From Chryseobacterium gleum (GTDB taxonomy: Bacteria; Bacteroidota; Bacteroidia; Flavobacteriales_D; Crocinitomicaceae), in NCBI GenBank assembly GCA_945877005.1, contig CAMCQL010000059.1, forward strand, positions 1 to 9,414: DNA of 9,414 nt, written 5' to 3'. Position 1 is the first letter of the stretch, and each line of letters opens with the position of its first letter. Below are positions 1 through 7,708 of the stretch, piece by piece. The translations under genes were made by a program, and so were the position numbers. Under the pieces are notes generated by a model that did not search any database, was not told the origin of the DNA, and saw only the letters and a list, made by a program, of their open reading frames with translations.

Positions 1-1
1 A

Positions 2-1507
2 ACGTATAACTATTCAGTAACTGATGCAAATGGGTGTACTGCAACAGCAAGTGCTACCATCAACGCAGCCCCAGCAGCCATCACCTTGACAGCCACGCCA
101 ACACAAATAGTATGTAATGGTGGCAAAGGAAGTGTGAGTTTGTCCTCAACAGGGGCAGCACCATTGACTTATGGTGGAGCTGCAACAACGAATCTATCAG
201 AAGGAACGTATAACTATTCAGTAACTGATGCAAATGGATGTACTGCAACGGCTAGTGCTGTCATTAGTGCCGCACCAGCCGCAATCACCTTAACTGCAAC
301 CCCAACACAAATAGTATGTAATGGTGGCAAAGGAAGTGTGAGTTTGTCCTCAACAGGGGCAGCGCCATTGACTTATGGTGGAGCTGCAACAACGAATCTA
401 TCAGAAGGAACGTATAACTATTCAGTAACTGATGCAAATGGATGTACTGCAACGGCTAGTGCTGTCATTAGTGCTGAACCTGCAGCGATCACCTTAACTG
501 CAACCCCAACACAAATAGTATGTAATGGTGGTAAAGGAAGCGTGTCTTTATCTTCATCAGGTGCCGCGCCATTTACTTATGGAGGTGCTGCAACAACCAA
601 TCTATCAGAAGGAACTTATAACTATACAGTCACCGATAACAATGGTTGTACAGCTAATGCAAGTGCAACGATCAATGCCGCACCTACCGCAATCACCTTG
701 ATAGCAACCCCAACACAAATAGTGTGTAATGGTGGCAAAGGAAGTGTTACTTTATCTTCATCAGGTGCTGCGCCATTGACTTATGGTGGAGCTGCAACAA
801 CTAATCTATCAGAAGGAACGTATAACTATTCAGTAACTGATGCAAATGGATGTACTGCAACGGCTAGCGCTGTCATTAGTGCTGAACCTGCAGCAATCAC
901 CTTAACTGCAACAGCAACACAAATAGTATGTAATGGTGGCAAAGGAAGTGTGAGTTTGTCCTCAACAGGTGCTGCGCCTCTGACTTATGGTGGTGCAGCA
1001 ACAACAAATCTATCACAAGGAACGTATAACTATACAGTCACCGATAACAATGGTTGTACAGCTAGTGCAAGTGCAACGATCAATGCCGCACCAGTAGCCA
1101 TCACATTGACTGCAACAGCAACACAAATAGTATGTAATGGTGGCAAAGGAAGTGTGAGTTTGTCCTCAACAGGTGCAGCACCATTGACTTATGGTGGAGC
1201 TGCAACAACGAATCTATCAGAAGGAACGTATAACTATTCAGTAACTGATGCTAATGGATGTACGGCTACGGCTAGTGCTGTCATTAGTGCTGAACCTGCA
1301 GCGATCACCTTAACTGCAACCCCAACACAAATAGTATGTAATGGTGGCAAAGGAAGTGTGAGTTTGTCCTCAACAGGTGCTGCACCATTTACTTATGGAG
1401 GTGATGCAATAACTACTTTATCATCAGGAACTTATAACTATAAAGTAACAGATGCAAATGGATGTACAGCTGGTGCAAGCGCAACGATCAATCCTGAGCC
1501 AAAGGAA
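2..1507 (+). repeat. In-frame tandem array of 204-bp SprB-type repeats (7 full units plus a partial)
   Basis: Units start with an ATC isoleucine codon at 80, 284, 488, 692, 896, 1100 and 1304, exactly 204 bp apart with no indels; a 26-codon partial unit fills 2-79. Each 68-residue unit has cysteines at unit positions 12 (IVCNGG) and 54 (NGC). Units fall into two tail types: A (NYSVTDANGC...SAVISAEPAA) and B (NYTVTDNNGC...ATINAAP). The order after the partial unit is A-A-B-A-B-A, then a divergent last unit (NYKVTDANGC...INPEPKE). Units 1 and 2 are nearly identical in nucleotides over most of their length, including silent sites, which suggests recent duplication or gene conversion. The array continues past the left edge, so the copy number is unknown. 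Confidence 0.97.
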
Positions 1508-3253
1508 TTAAAAATCACTCCAATTATTACTAATGTAAAGTGTTGGGGAGAAAGTACTGGTTCTGTAGAAATACAAACAGAAAACGGAACTGCACCTTAT
1601 AAATACATTTGGTCAGGACCAGGATTAATTATTAATGATCAATTAGAGAAACAAATCAATCTGTTTGGTAGCCCTAATCCAATTTCCATTAAAGTAAGAG
1701 ATATTAACGGATGCGAATCAGCGTTAATTAACAATATAATAATTACAGAACCTAGTGCTCTTATTTCATTGGGTGTTGTTAGGACAAATGTTTCATGTTA
1801 TGGCATGTCTGATGGAATTATTAATACAAATGTTACAGGGGGAACGCCAAATTATATTTATGAATGGCAAGGGGTAAATCCAACTTTAAAAAACAATAAA
1901 AATCAAACTAACTTAAAGTCTGGTAATTACACAATTACTGTCAAAGATTCATATGGTTGTCAAGAAAGTGAGACTGTTTCAATTTCAGAACCACAACAAA
2001 TAAAGTTAACAGCAAGTGTTACACATCAACCTGCTTGTACTAAAAACAATGGTGAAATATCAGCGATAGCAATGCAACCTGCAGGAAATTATCAAATAAA
2101 ACTATTAGGTACACATCCTACGGCAATATTTACATCTAATAAAATAACAAATCTTCCTCCTAATGAATTGTATGAAGTATATGTTGTGAATCCAGATGGA
2201 TGTTCAAGTGATACGATTGATTTAGTTGTAAATCCTGCAAAAGATATACCTGGAAAATGGAAGATTCAGCAAATTGATCCAACTTGTAAAGTTTCTAAAG
2301 GATCTGTAATCATTAAATCTCCAAAAGGGTTTGATTACACCTATTATTTAAATAATGACAATGTATCTACAACAAGAGATACGATGTTCTCAGGTCTTGA
2401 GGGTGTAAATAAAATCACGGTGCTTTCTAAAGACAATTGTCAACGAGACACCACAATTACGATTGCAAGTAAACCTTTAGTAACAGATCGAATAGATTTA
2501 AGTATGAGTAATGAAGTATGTAAAAACACTACTATTTCTGAATTAAATAAATTAAAACTACCTGCTGATTATACCATTCAATGGTACGATAAAGATCCAG
2601 GATTAAATCCAACGGCAAAAACCTTAAATACTTCATCAAAGTTAACTCAGCCTATTCAAACTTTATACTACGTTTACACTGAAACAGGAAAATGTGAAAG
2701 CTTACCTATGCTATTACAGGTGAAAACATCTGGTCTAGAATTGGTTGAAACAAAAGTTGAGAACACTAAATGTGGTTTAACAACAGGAGGAATTGAATTA
2801 TTTGCTACAAATGGAGTAGGTAAATACACTTATCAATGGTCAACTTCAATTCAAACGAATTTGTCAAATGATTCAGTAATTAAGAATTTAGGTGAAGGTG
2901 AGTATTTGATTAAAGTCAAAGACAAAATTGGGTGTGAGATAAGTAAAAATTACAGAATTGCATGCGAATTTTCTTTAATCCCACAAATTGTAACACCGAA
3001 ATCTGGAAATAAAAATCAAACTTGGGCAATAAATTACTATCATAAATACCCAAAGGTTGAGGTAAGTATATTTAATAGATGGGGTTCATTGGTGTATAAA
3101 AGTGGAGTACCATACGAAGATGATTGGGATGGAAAACCAAATGTAGAGAATAGTTTAGGAGAAGGAACACTTCCATCAGGAACTTACTATTATCTAATTG
3201 ATAAAGGAACTGGAGAAAAACCAGAAACTGGATTCTTAGAATTAGTTGAATAA
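2..3253 (+). CDS. Large SprB-repeat surface adhesin with T9SS gliding-motility C-terminal domain, 5'-partial
   Basis: This is the last 1083 residues of a secreted cell-surface protein. The frame is open from the first full codon, so the true start and signal peptide lie upstream; the TTG at 86 is an internal leucine of the repeat, not a start. Residues 1-502 are tandem 68-residue SprB-type repeats with conserved VCNGG and VTDANGC segments. Residues about 503-830 are diverged modules with the same TxxxC...GxYxxxVxDxxGC pattern, residues about 840-910 look like an Ig-like domain (QWYDKDPG, LYYVYTETGKCES), and one more SprB-like module follows. Residues about 990-1083 match the gliding-motility-associated C-terminal domain (IFNRWGSLVYKS, DDWDGKP, LPSGTYYYLIDKG), which in this family directs export by the type IX secretion system and surface attachment. 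Adhesion or gliding is inferred from the family. It ends 17 bp before dnaE with no visible terminator. SprB itself cannot be claimed. Confidence 0.9.
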   Translation, partial: TYNYSVTDANGCTATASATINAAPAAITLTATPTQIVCNGGKGSVSLSSTGAAPLTYGGAATTNLSEGTYNYSVTDANGCTATASAVISAAPAAITLTATPTQIVCNGGKGSVSLSSTGAAPLTYGGAATTNLSEGTYNYSVTDANGCTATASAVISAEPAAITLTATPTQIVCNGGKGSVSLSSSGAAPFTYGGAATTNLSEGTYNYTVTDNNGCTANASATINAAPTAITLIATPTQIVCNGGKGSVTLSSSGAAPLTYGGAATTNLSEGTYNYSVTDANGCTATASAVISAEPAAITLTATATQIVCNGGKGSVSLSSTGAAPLTYGGAATTNLSQGTYNYTVTDNNGCTASASATINAAPVAITLTATATQIVCNGGKGSVSLSSTGAAPLTYGGAATTNLSEGTYNYSVTDANGCTATASAVISAEPAAITLTATPTQIVCNGGKGSVSLSSTGAAPFTYGGDAITTLSSGTYNYKVTDANGCTAGASATINPEPKELKITPIITNVKCWGESTGSVEIQTENGTAPYKYIWSGPGLIINDQLEKQINLFGSPNPISIKVRDINGCESALINNIIITEPSALISLGVVRTNVSCYGMSDGIINTNVTGGTPNYIYEWQGVNPTLKNNKNQTNLKSGNYTITVKDSYGCQESETVSISEPQQIKLTASVTHQPACTKNNGEISAIAMQPAGNYQIKLLGTHPTAIFTSNKITNLPPNELYEVYVVNPDGCSSDTIDLVVNPAKDIPGKWKIQQIDPTCKVSKGSVIIKSPKGFDYTYYLNNDNVSTTRDTMFSGLEGVNKITVLSKDNCQRDTTITIASKPLVTDRIDLSMSNEVCKNTTISELNKLKLPADYTIQWYDKDPGLNPTAKTLNTSSKLTQPIQTLYYVYTETGKCESLPMLLQVKTSGLELVETKVENTKCGLTTGGIELFATNGVGKYTYQWSTSIQTNLSNDSVIKNLGEGEYLIKVKDKIGCEISKNYRIACEFSLIPQIVTPKSGNKNQTWAINYYHKYPKVEVSIFNRWGSLVYKSGVPYEDDWDGKPNVENSLGEGTLPSGTYYYLIDKGTGEKPETGFLELVE
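1508..2968 (+). other. Diverged SprB-like and Ig-like modules of the adhesin stalk
   Basis: After the homogeneous array, the same fold pattern appears to continue in strongly diverged form. Module 1 (about 1508-1759) has NVKCWGE and VRDINGC. Module 2 (about 1760-1999) has NVSCYGM, a YEWQG tryptophan and VKDSYGC. Module 3 (about 2000-2248) has HQPACTKNNGE and VNPDGC. Module 4 (about 2249-2494) has DPTCKVSKG and SKDNC. An Ig-like stretch (about 2519-2731) has QWYDKDPG and YYVYTETGKC, and a final SprB-like module (about 2738-2968) has NTKCGL, YQWST and VKDKIGC. Boundaries are approximate and come from the repeated cysteine and GxY spacing. Confidence 0.75.
2969..3250 (+). other. Gliding-motility-associated C-terminal (CHU_C-like, T9SS) sorting domain
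   Basis: The last 94 residues contain the family core VSIFNRWGSLVYKS, a DDWDGKP turn and LPSGTYYYLIDKGTGEKP before a hydrophobic end (GFLELVE). In Bacteroidota, such domains are the signal recognised by the type IX secretion machinery; this one is of the larger SprB-like kind rather than the short type A kind. The usual N-terminal TPNGDGxNDxW motif is recognisable only as TPKSGNKNQTW. Confidence 0.88.
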
Positions 3254-3270
3254 ACCAAATGTCATAAATT

Positions 3271-6200
3271 ATGTTCATCGTATTTGATACTGAAACGACA
3301 GGATTTCCAAAGAATTGGAACTTACCCTACACGGAAACCGATAATTGGCCGAGGGTAGTACAGATTGCATGGCAAGTGCATGACGAAATGGGTAGATTGT
3401 TAGCTGCAAAAGATTATATTATACGCCCAGAAGGTTTTGATATTCCCTATGATGCCGAAAAAGTGCATGGAATTTCCACTCAACTTGCAGTAAATGAAGG
3501 ACATGATTTGACGGAGGTATTATTGGAATTCAACGAAGTATTGAATCAATCAACATTTGTTGTAGGCCATAATTTAAAATTTGATAAAAATGTTGTAGGT
3601 TGTGAATTTCATCGTTTGGGGATTGAAAATCAACTCCAAACAATTTTTTTATTAGATACAATGACCGAGCATACGGCAAATCTATGTCGTTTACCAGGTG
3701 GTAGAGGTGGGAAGTTTAAATGGCCATCTCTTTCAGAATTGCATCAATTTCTTTTTGATGTTCCTTTTTCAGAAGCACACAACGCGACGGCAGATGTCGA
3801 GGCAACAACACGTTGTTTTTTTGAATTGATTCGAAGAGAGGAATTTACGCGCGAAGAATTAAAGGTTGAAACAGATTATTTTACAAATTTTAAATTAATC
3901 AATCCAAGCTCAATCTTACCGATTGGTTTGAAGCACGTAAATCTTAAGGAAGCGAGTTTAGCACTTAAAAATCAAACAGCAAGTTCAACGATAGTGAACA
4001 AAGCAATTGATGTAGCTGCATTAAAAGACTTCAATTTTGTTCATTTACATACACATTCTCAATTTTCCATTTTACAATCAACTATTTCAATCCCTGCATT
4101 AGTTCAAAAAACGGCAGATTTAGGATTGAAGGCAGTTGCGTTAACAGATTTGGGAAATATGATGGCTGCTTTTCATTTTGAAAAAGCCATCAATGGGTTC
4201 AACAAGAAAATAAGAGAAGAAAGAGTAGAGGCAGAAGAAAAAGGTGAATTATTTGAAAAGAATGAAATTTTACCGATTATAGGGTGTACATTTTATGTGT
4301 GTGCCAATCATTTAGATAAATCCCAAAAAGACAATGGTTATCAAGTCGTATTCATTGCTAAAAATAAAAAAGGGTATCAGAACTTAATTAAACTATCATC
4401 GGTCGCATTCACAGCCGGATTTTATTACGTTCCAAGAATTGATAAAACCTTGATTGAAAAATATTCGGAAGACATTATCGTTTTATCAGGTAATTTATCG
4501 GGAGAAATACCTTCTTTGATTCTGAATGTCGGTGAAAATCAAGCAGAAGAAGCATTAGTTTGGTGGAAAAATTTATTTGGTCAAGATTTCTATTTAGAAA
4601 TCATGCGCCATGGACAAGAAAATGAAAATCGTGTCAATGAAACACTCGTTCGTTTTTCTGAAAAACATGATGTAAAATTAGTTGCCACTAATAATACCTA
4701 TTATTTAAACAAGGAAGATGCTATTGCACATGATATTTTATTGTGTGTTAAAGATGGAGAATTGCAAACTACCCCAATCGGAAGAGGAAGAGGATTTCGA
4801 TTTGGTTTAGAGAATCAAGAATATTATTATAAGTCTGCTGAGGAAATGAAAAAATTGTTTGTGGATCTTCCGCAAGCAATCGCATCCATTGATGAAATAA
4901 CATCTAAAATAGAGCCTTTTGGATTGGCTCGAGAAGTCTTACTTCCTGCATTTGATATACCTGAAGAGTTTCAAGACCCGAATGACAAAGAGGATGAAGA
5001 AAAACGAGGGGAAAATAATTACCTGAGGTATTTGACCTACAAAGGCGCTGAAAAAAGATATACTGAAATCACAGATGAAATTCGTGAGAGAATTGATTTT
5101 GAATTAGCTACAATTGAACGAACAGGGTATCCAGGGTATTTCTTGATTGTACAAGATTTTTGTCAAGCAGCGAGAGATATGGGTGTTTCTGTTGGTCCTG
5201 GTAGAGGCTCAGCTGCGGGTTCTGTTGTCGCTTATTGTATAGGTATTACGAATGTTGATCCAATTAAGTACGATTTACTTTTTGAGCGTTTTTTGAATCC
5301 TGACCGTATTTCGATGCCCGATATTGATATCGATTTTGACGATGAAGGTAGAGGTCGGGTCATCGAGTGGGTGATTCAAAAATATGGATCCAATCAGGTG
5401 GCTCAAATCATTACCTATGGAACAATGGCTGCAAAGTCGTCCATCCGAGATACGGCAAGGGTACTAGACTTGCCATTGTTTGAAGCGGATAAGCTTGCGA
5501 AGCTGGTTCCAGACATTTCTTTGAAAAAATTGTTTAGTTTGGATGAGTCTGAACTTAATTCAAAGTTAAAAAATAATGCAGATAGCATACAAGCAGCGAA
5601 TGAGCTGAAAAGACTATCTATCGGGAGTGATTTAGCTGCAAAGGTAATTCAGCAGGCAAAACAATTGGAGGGTTCTGTAAGAAATACAGGAATTCATGCG
5701 TGTGGGGTAATCATTACGCCCGATGACATTACGAATTTTGTCCCTGTTGCAACGGCGAAAGATTCTGACATGTGGTGTACCCAATTTGACAATTCAGTGG
5801 CTGAAGAAGCGGGATTGTTGAAAATGGACTTTTTAGGTTTAAAGACATTAACATTAATTAAGTATGCTGTAAAAAATGTCTTCGAACGACATGGCATACA
5901 ACTAGATCCTGATAATTTTCCTATTGATGATCTTAAGACCTATGAATTATTCCAAAGAGGTGAAACAGTAGGAATTTTCCAGTATGAATCTGCGGGAATG
6001 CAGAAATACATGCGAGAGTTAAAACCAACAGTATTTGCAGATTTGATTGCAATGAATGCATTGTACCGTCCTGGTCCATTAGAATATATTCCTTCCTTTA
6101 TTCGAAGAAAACACGGGGAAGAACCAATTACCTATGACATTGATGCGTGTGAAGAATACTTGAAAGAAACGTATGGTATCACCGTCTATCAAGAGCAGGT

Positions 6201-7626
6201 AATGTTATTGTCACAAAAATTAGCGGGTTTCTCAAAAGGTGAAGCGGATACACTTCGAAAAGCAATGGGTAAAAAACAAATTTACCTATTGGATAAGATG
6301 CGTCCACAATTCATCGAACAAGGAAATGAAAGAGGGCATGATAAAGTAGCATTAGAAAAAATATGGAAAGATTGGGAAGCTTTTGCATCCTATGCGTTTA
6401 ATAAATCACATTCTACCTGTTATGCCTGGATTGCGTATCAAACAGCTTATTTAAAAGCAAATTATCCTGCAGAGTACATGGCTTCTGTGCTTTCTAACAA
6501 CATGAACGACATAAAGCAGGTGTCTTTTTTCATGGAAGAATGCAAACGTATGGGGGTGCCTGTTTTGGGTCCTGATATCAATGAATCATCTTATTTATTT
6601 ACTGTAAATAAAGAAGGTGCAATTCGTTTTGGACTAGGAGCAATAAAAGGCTTAGGAAGCGGCCCTGTAGAGGCAATTATTCAAGAACGAACTGAAAAAG
6701 GAGCGTTTAGTTCGATTTTTGATGTTACAAAACGAATCAATCTTAGAGTATGTACTAAGAGAGCGTTTGAGAGTTTAGTATACGCAGGAGGTTTTGATTC
6801 ATTTAAATCTGTTCATCGCGCTCAATATATTAAGGAAGATAACTCGGGGAGAAGTTTTTTGGAAAGTGCCATTAAATTTGGCGCGAATTTTCAAGAAAGT
6901 GAAAATTCCATGCAAGCCTCACTATTTGGAGAGGCATCTGGAACTTCGATTCCAGAGCCTGAAATTCCAAAATCTGATGAATGGCCTTCAATGTTTAAAT
7001 TGAGCAAAGAAAAGGAAGTTGTTGGAATCTTTTTATCTGGCCATCCATTGGATGATTTTAGGTTGGAAATAGAGTCATTTTGCAATGGTAACGTTGCCAT
7101 GTTGTCCAACCCAGCCCAACATTTGAATAAAGAAGTATTGCTAGCAGCTGTGGTATCTGAATGTGAAAGTAGAATCAGTAAAAAAAATGAGCCATTTGGA
7201 ACAATGGTCATTGAAGATTATACCGACTCATTCAAACTTTTCTTATTCAAGGAGAATTATTTGAAGTACAAACAATTTTTTGTTTCAGGAACTTTTGTTG
7301 CGATTCGAGGAAAGTTTGAAGTCCCAAGAAACAGAAAAGACCCAGAATTTATTATTTCTTCCATTGATTTGTTGTACGATTTACGTGATAAAAAGGCGAA
7401 TCAATTAAATATTAGAGTTTCAACCAAAAGATTAGATCAAATATTTATTACAGACATGAATAAACTTTTCCTTGAAAATCAAGGTAAATGCGCCGTAAAA
7501 TTTGTTGTTTTTGATCCTTTGGAAAACATAGAAGTTGTAATGCCTTCAAAGAGTATTAAAATTGATCCGAACAATGATTTTATTAAATCATTGAGGTCTT
7601 TTGAAATAGATTTTGATTTGTCTTAA
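3271..7626 (+). CDS. dnaE: DNA polymerase III alpha subunit with fused N-terminal 3'-5' exonuclease
   Basis: Catalytic subunit of the replicative polymerase, 1451 residues, longer than the about 1160 of E. coli DnaE because a proofreading domain is fused in front. Residues 1-190 are a DEDDh exonuclease like DnaQ: D6/E8 in FDTETTG, D105 in GHNLKFD, H170 and D175 in AHNATAD. A PHP domain starts near 256 (FVHLHTHSQFS). The polymerase core has VGPGRGSAAG (641-650), the acidic motif PDIDIDFDD (D684, D686, D688) and D853 in KMDFLGL. Fingers and thumb motifs include ALYRPGPLEYIP, VYQEQVM and FNKSHSTCYAW. A helix-hairpin-helix region lies near 1158-1180, QASLFG (1215-1220) fits the internal clamp-binding motif, and an OB fold covers about 1289-1370. 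The C-terminal 75 residues would be the tau-binding region. The start is fixed by an in-frame TAA at 3265. All polymerase and exonuclease residues are intact, so it should be functional; no separate epsilon is needed for proofreading in cis. Confidence 0.97.
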   Translation: MFIVFDTETTGFPKNWNLPYTETDNWPRVVQIAWQVHDEMGRLLAAKDYIIRPEGFDIPYDAEKVHGISTQLAVNEGHDLTEVLLEFNEVLNQSTFVVGHNLKFDKNVVGCEFHRLGIENQLQTIFLLDTMTEHTANLCRLPGGRGGKFKWPSLSELHQFLFDVPFSEAHNATADVEATTRCFFELIRREEFTREELKVETDYFTNFKLINPSSILPIGLKHVNLKEASLALKNQTASSTIVNKAIDVAALKDFNFVHLHTHSQFSILQSTISIPALVQKTADLGLKAVALTDLGNMMAAFHFEKAINGFNKKIREERVEAEEKGELFEKNEILPIIGCTFYVCANHLDKSQKDNGYQVVFIAKNKKGYQNLIKLSSVAFTAGFYYVPRIDKTLIEKYSEDIIVLSGNLSGEIPSLILNVGENQAEEALVWWKNLFGQDFYLEIMRHGQENENRVNETLVRFSEKHDVKLVATNNTYYLNKEDAIAHDILLCVKDGELQTTPIGRGRGFRFGLENQEYYYKSAEEMKKLFVDLPQAIASIDEITSKIEPFGLAREVLLPAFDIPEEFQDPNDKEDEEKRGENNYLRYLTYKGAEKRYTEITDEIRERIDFELATIERTGYPGYFLIVQDFCQAARDMGVSVGPGRGSAAGSVVAYCIGITNVDPIKYDLLFERFLNPDRISMPDIDIDFDDEGRGRVIEWVIQKYGSNQVAQIITYGTMAAKSSIRDTARVLDLPLFEADKLAKLVPDISLKKLFSLDESELNSKLKNNADSIQAANELKRLSIGSDLAAKVIQQAKQLEGSVRNTGIHACGVIITPDDITNFVPVATAKDSDMWCTQFDNSVAEEAGLLKMDFLGLKTLTLIKYAVKNVFERHGIQLDPDNFPIDDLKTYELFQRGETVGIFQYESAGMQKYMRELKPTVFADLIAMNALYRPGPLEYIPSFIRRKHGEEPITYDIDACEEYLKETYGITVYQEQVMLLSQKLAGFSKGEADTLRKAMGKKQIYLLDKMRPQFIEQGNERGHDKVALEKIWKDWEAFASYAFNKSHSTCYAWIAYQTAYLKANYPAEYMASVLSNNMNDIKQVSFFMEECKRMGVPVLGPDINESSYLFTVNKEGAIRFGLGAIKGLGSGPVEAIIQERTEKGAFSSIFDVTKRINLRVCTKRAFESLVYAGGFDSFKSVHRAQYIKEDNSGRSFLESAIKFGANFQESENSMQASLFGEASGTSIPEPEIPKSDEWPSMFKLSKEKEVVGIFLSGHPLDDFRLEIESFCNGNVAMLSNPAQHLNKEVLLAAVVSECESRISKKNEPFGTMVIEDYTDSFKLFLFKENYLKYKQFFVSGTFVAIRGKFEVPRNRKDPEFIISSIDLLYDLRDKKANQLNIRVSTKRLDQIFITDMNKLFLENQGKCAVKFVVFDPLENIEVVMPSKSIKIDPNNDFIKSLRSFEIDFDLS
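6913..6930 (+). other. Internal beta-clamp-binding motif of DnaE (QASLFG)
   Basis: Residues 1215-1220 read QASLFG, close to the bacterial clamp-binding consensus QLxLF. They sit where E. coli DnaE has its internal QADMF motif, between the helix-hairpin-helix region and the OB fold. The flanks (FQESENSM and EASGTSIPEPEIP) look like flexible linker, as expected for an exposed peptide. Function is inferred from motif and position. Confidence 0.8.
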
Positions 7627-7651
7627 TGTGTAATTTTTTGTTGAGTAGTCG

Positions 7652-7708
7652 ATGCGCTGTTTTGCTTTTGCTATTTTTTTTAGTTTTTATTCGTTTTTAG
7701 GATTTGCA
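7652..7708 (+). other. Predicted Sec signal peptide of the third gene
   Basis: Nineteen residues with one arginine at position 2, a phenylalanine-rich hydrophobic core (FAFAIFFSFYSFL) and a G-F-A end before TTWYS, fitting signal peptidase I cleavage after A19. There is no lipobox near the end of the core; the cysteine at position 3 is too early to be lipidated. The codons include a run of eight T at 7674-7681. Confidence 0.8.

Noticed and set aside
86..88. TTG as a start codon for the adhesin
   Set aside because: It is the third codon of a repeat unit (ITLT) and the same frame is open and encodes repeat sequence back to position 2.
2..1507. Tandem repeats as a CRISPR array or non-coding satellite
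   Set aside because: The period is 204 bp with no spacers, and it keeps an open frame with protein-level SprB conservation.
3259..3267. ATG at 3259 as an earlier dnaE start
   Set aside because: It is in frame but followed by TCA TAA, so translation would stop after two codons; ATG 3271 is the start.
3072..3278. 68-residue minus-strand ORF over the adhesin end
   Set aside because: Antisense to the conserved sorting domain; low-complexity Leu/Phe/Tyr sequence arising from AT-rich DNA.
5694..5897. 67-residue minus-strand ORF inside dnaE
   Set aside because: Antisense shadow of the conserved polymerase core (IHACGV to KMDFLGL region).
6794..7003. 69-residue plus-strand ORF overlapping dnaE in another frame
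   Set aside because: It overlaps the clamp-motif region of dnaE out of frame and has no recognisable content.
6891..7211. 106-residue minus-strand ORF inside dnaE
   Set aside because: It lies wholly opposite conserved dnaE coding sequence, and its product shows no recognisable motif or own start signal.
7627..7651. Promoter or terminator in the gap after dnaE (T-rich TAATTTTTTG)
   Set aside because: There is no hairpin before the T run, and the sequence does not fit TAnnTTTG with a -33 TTG convincingly.
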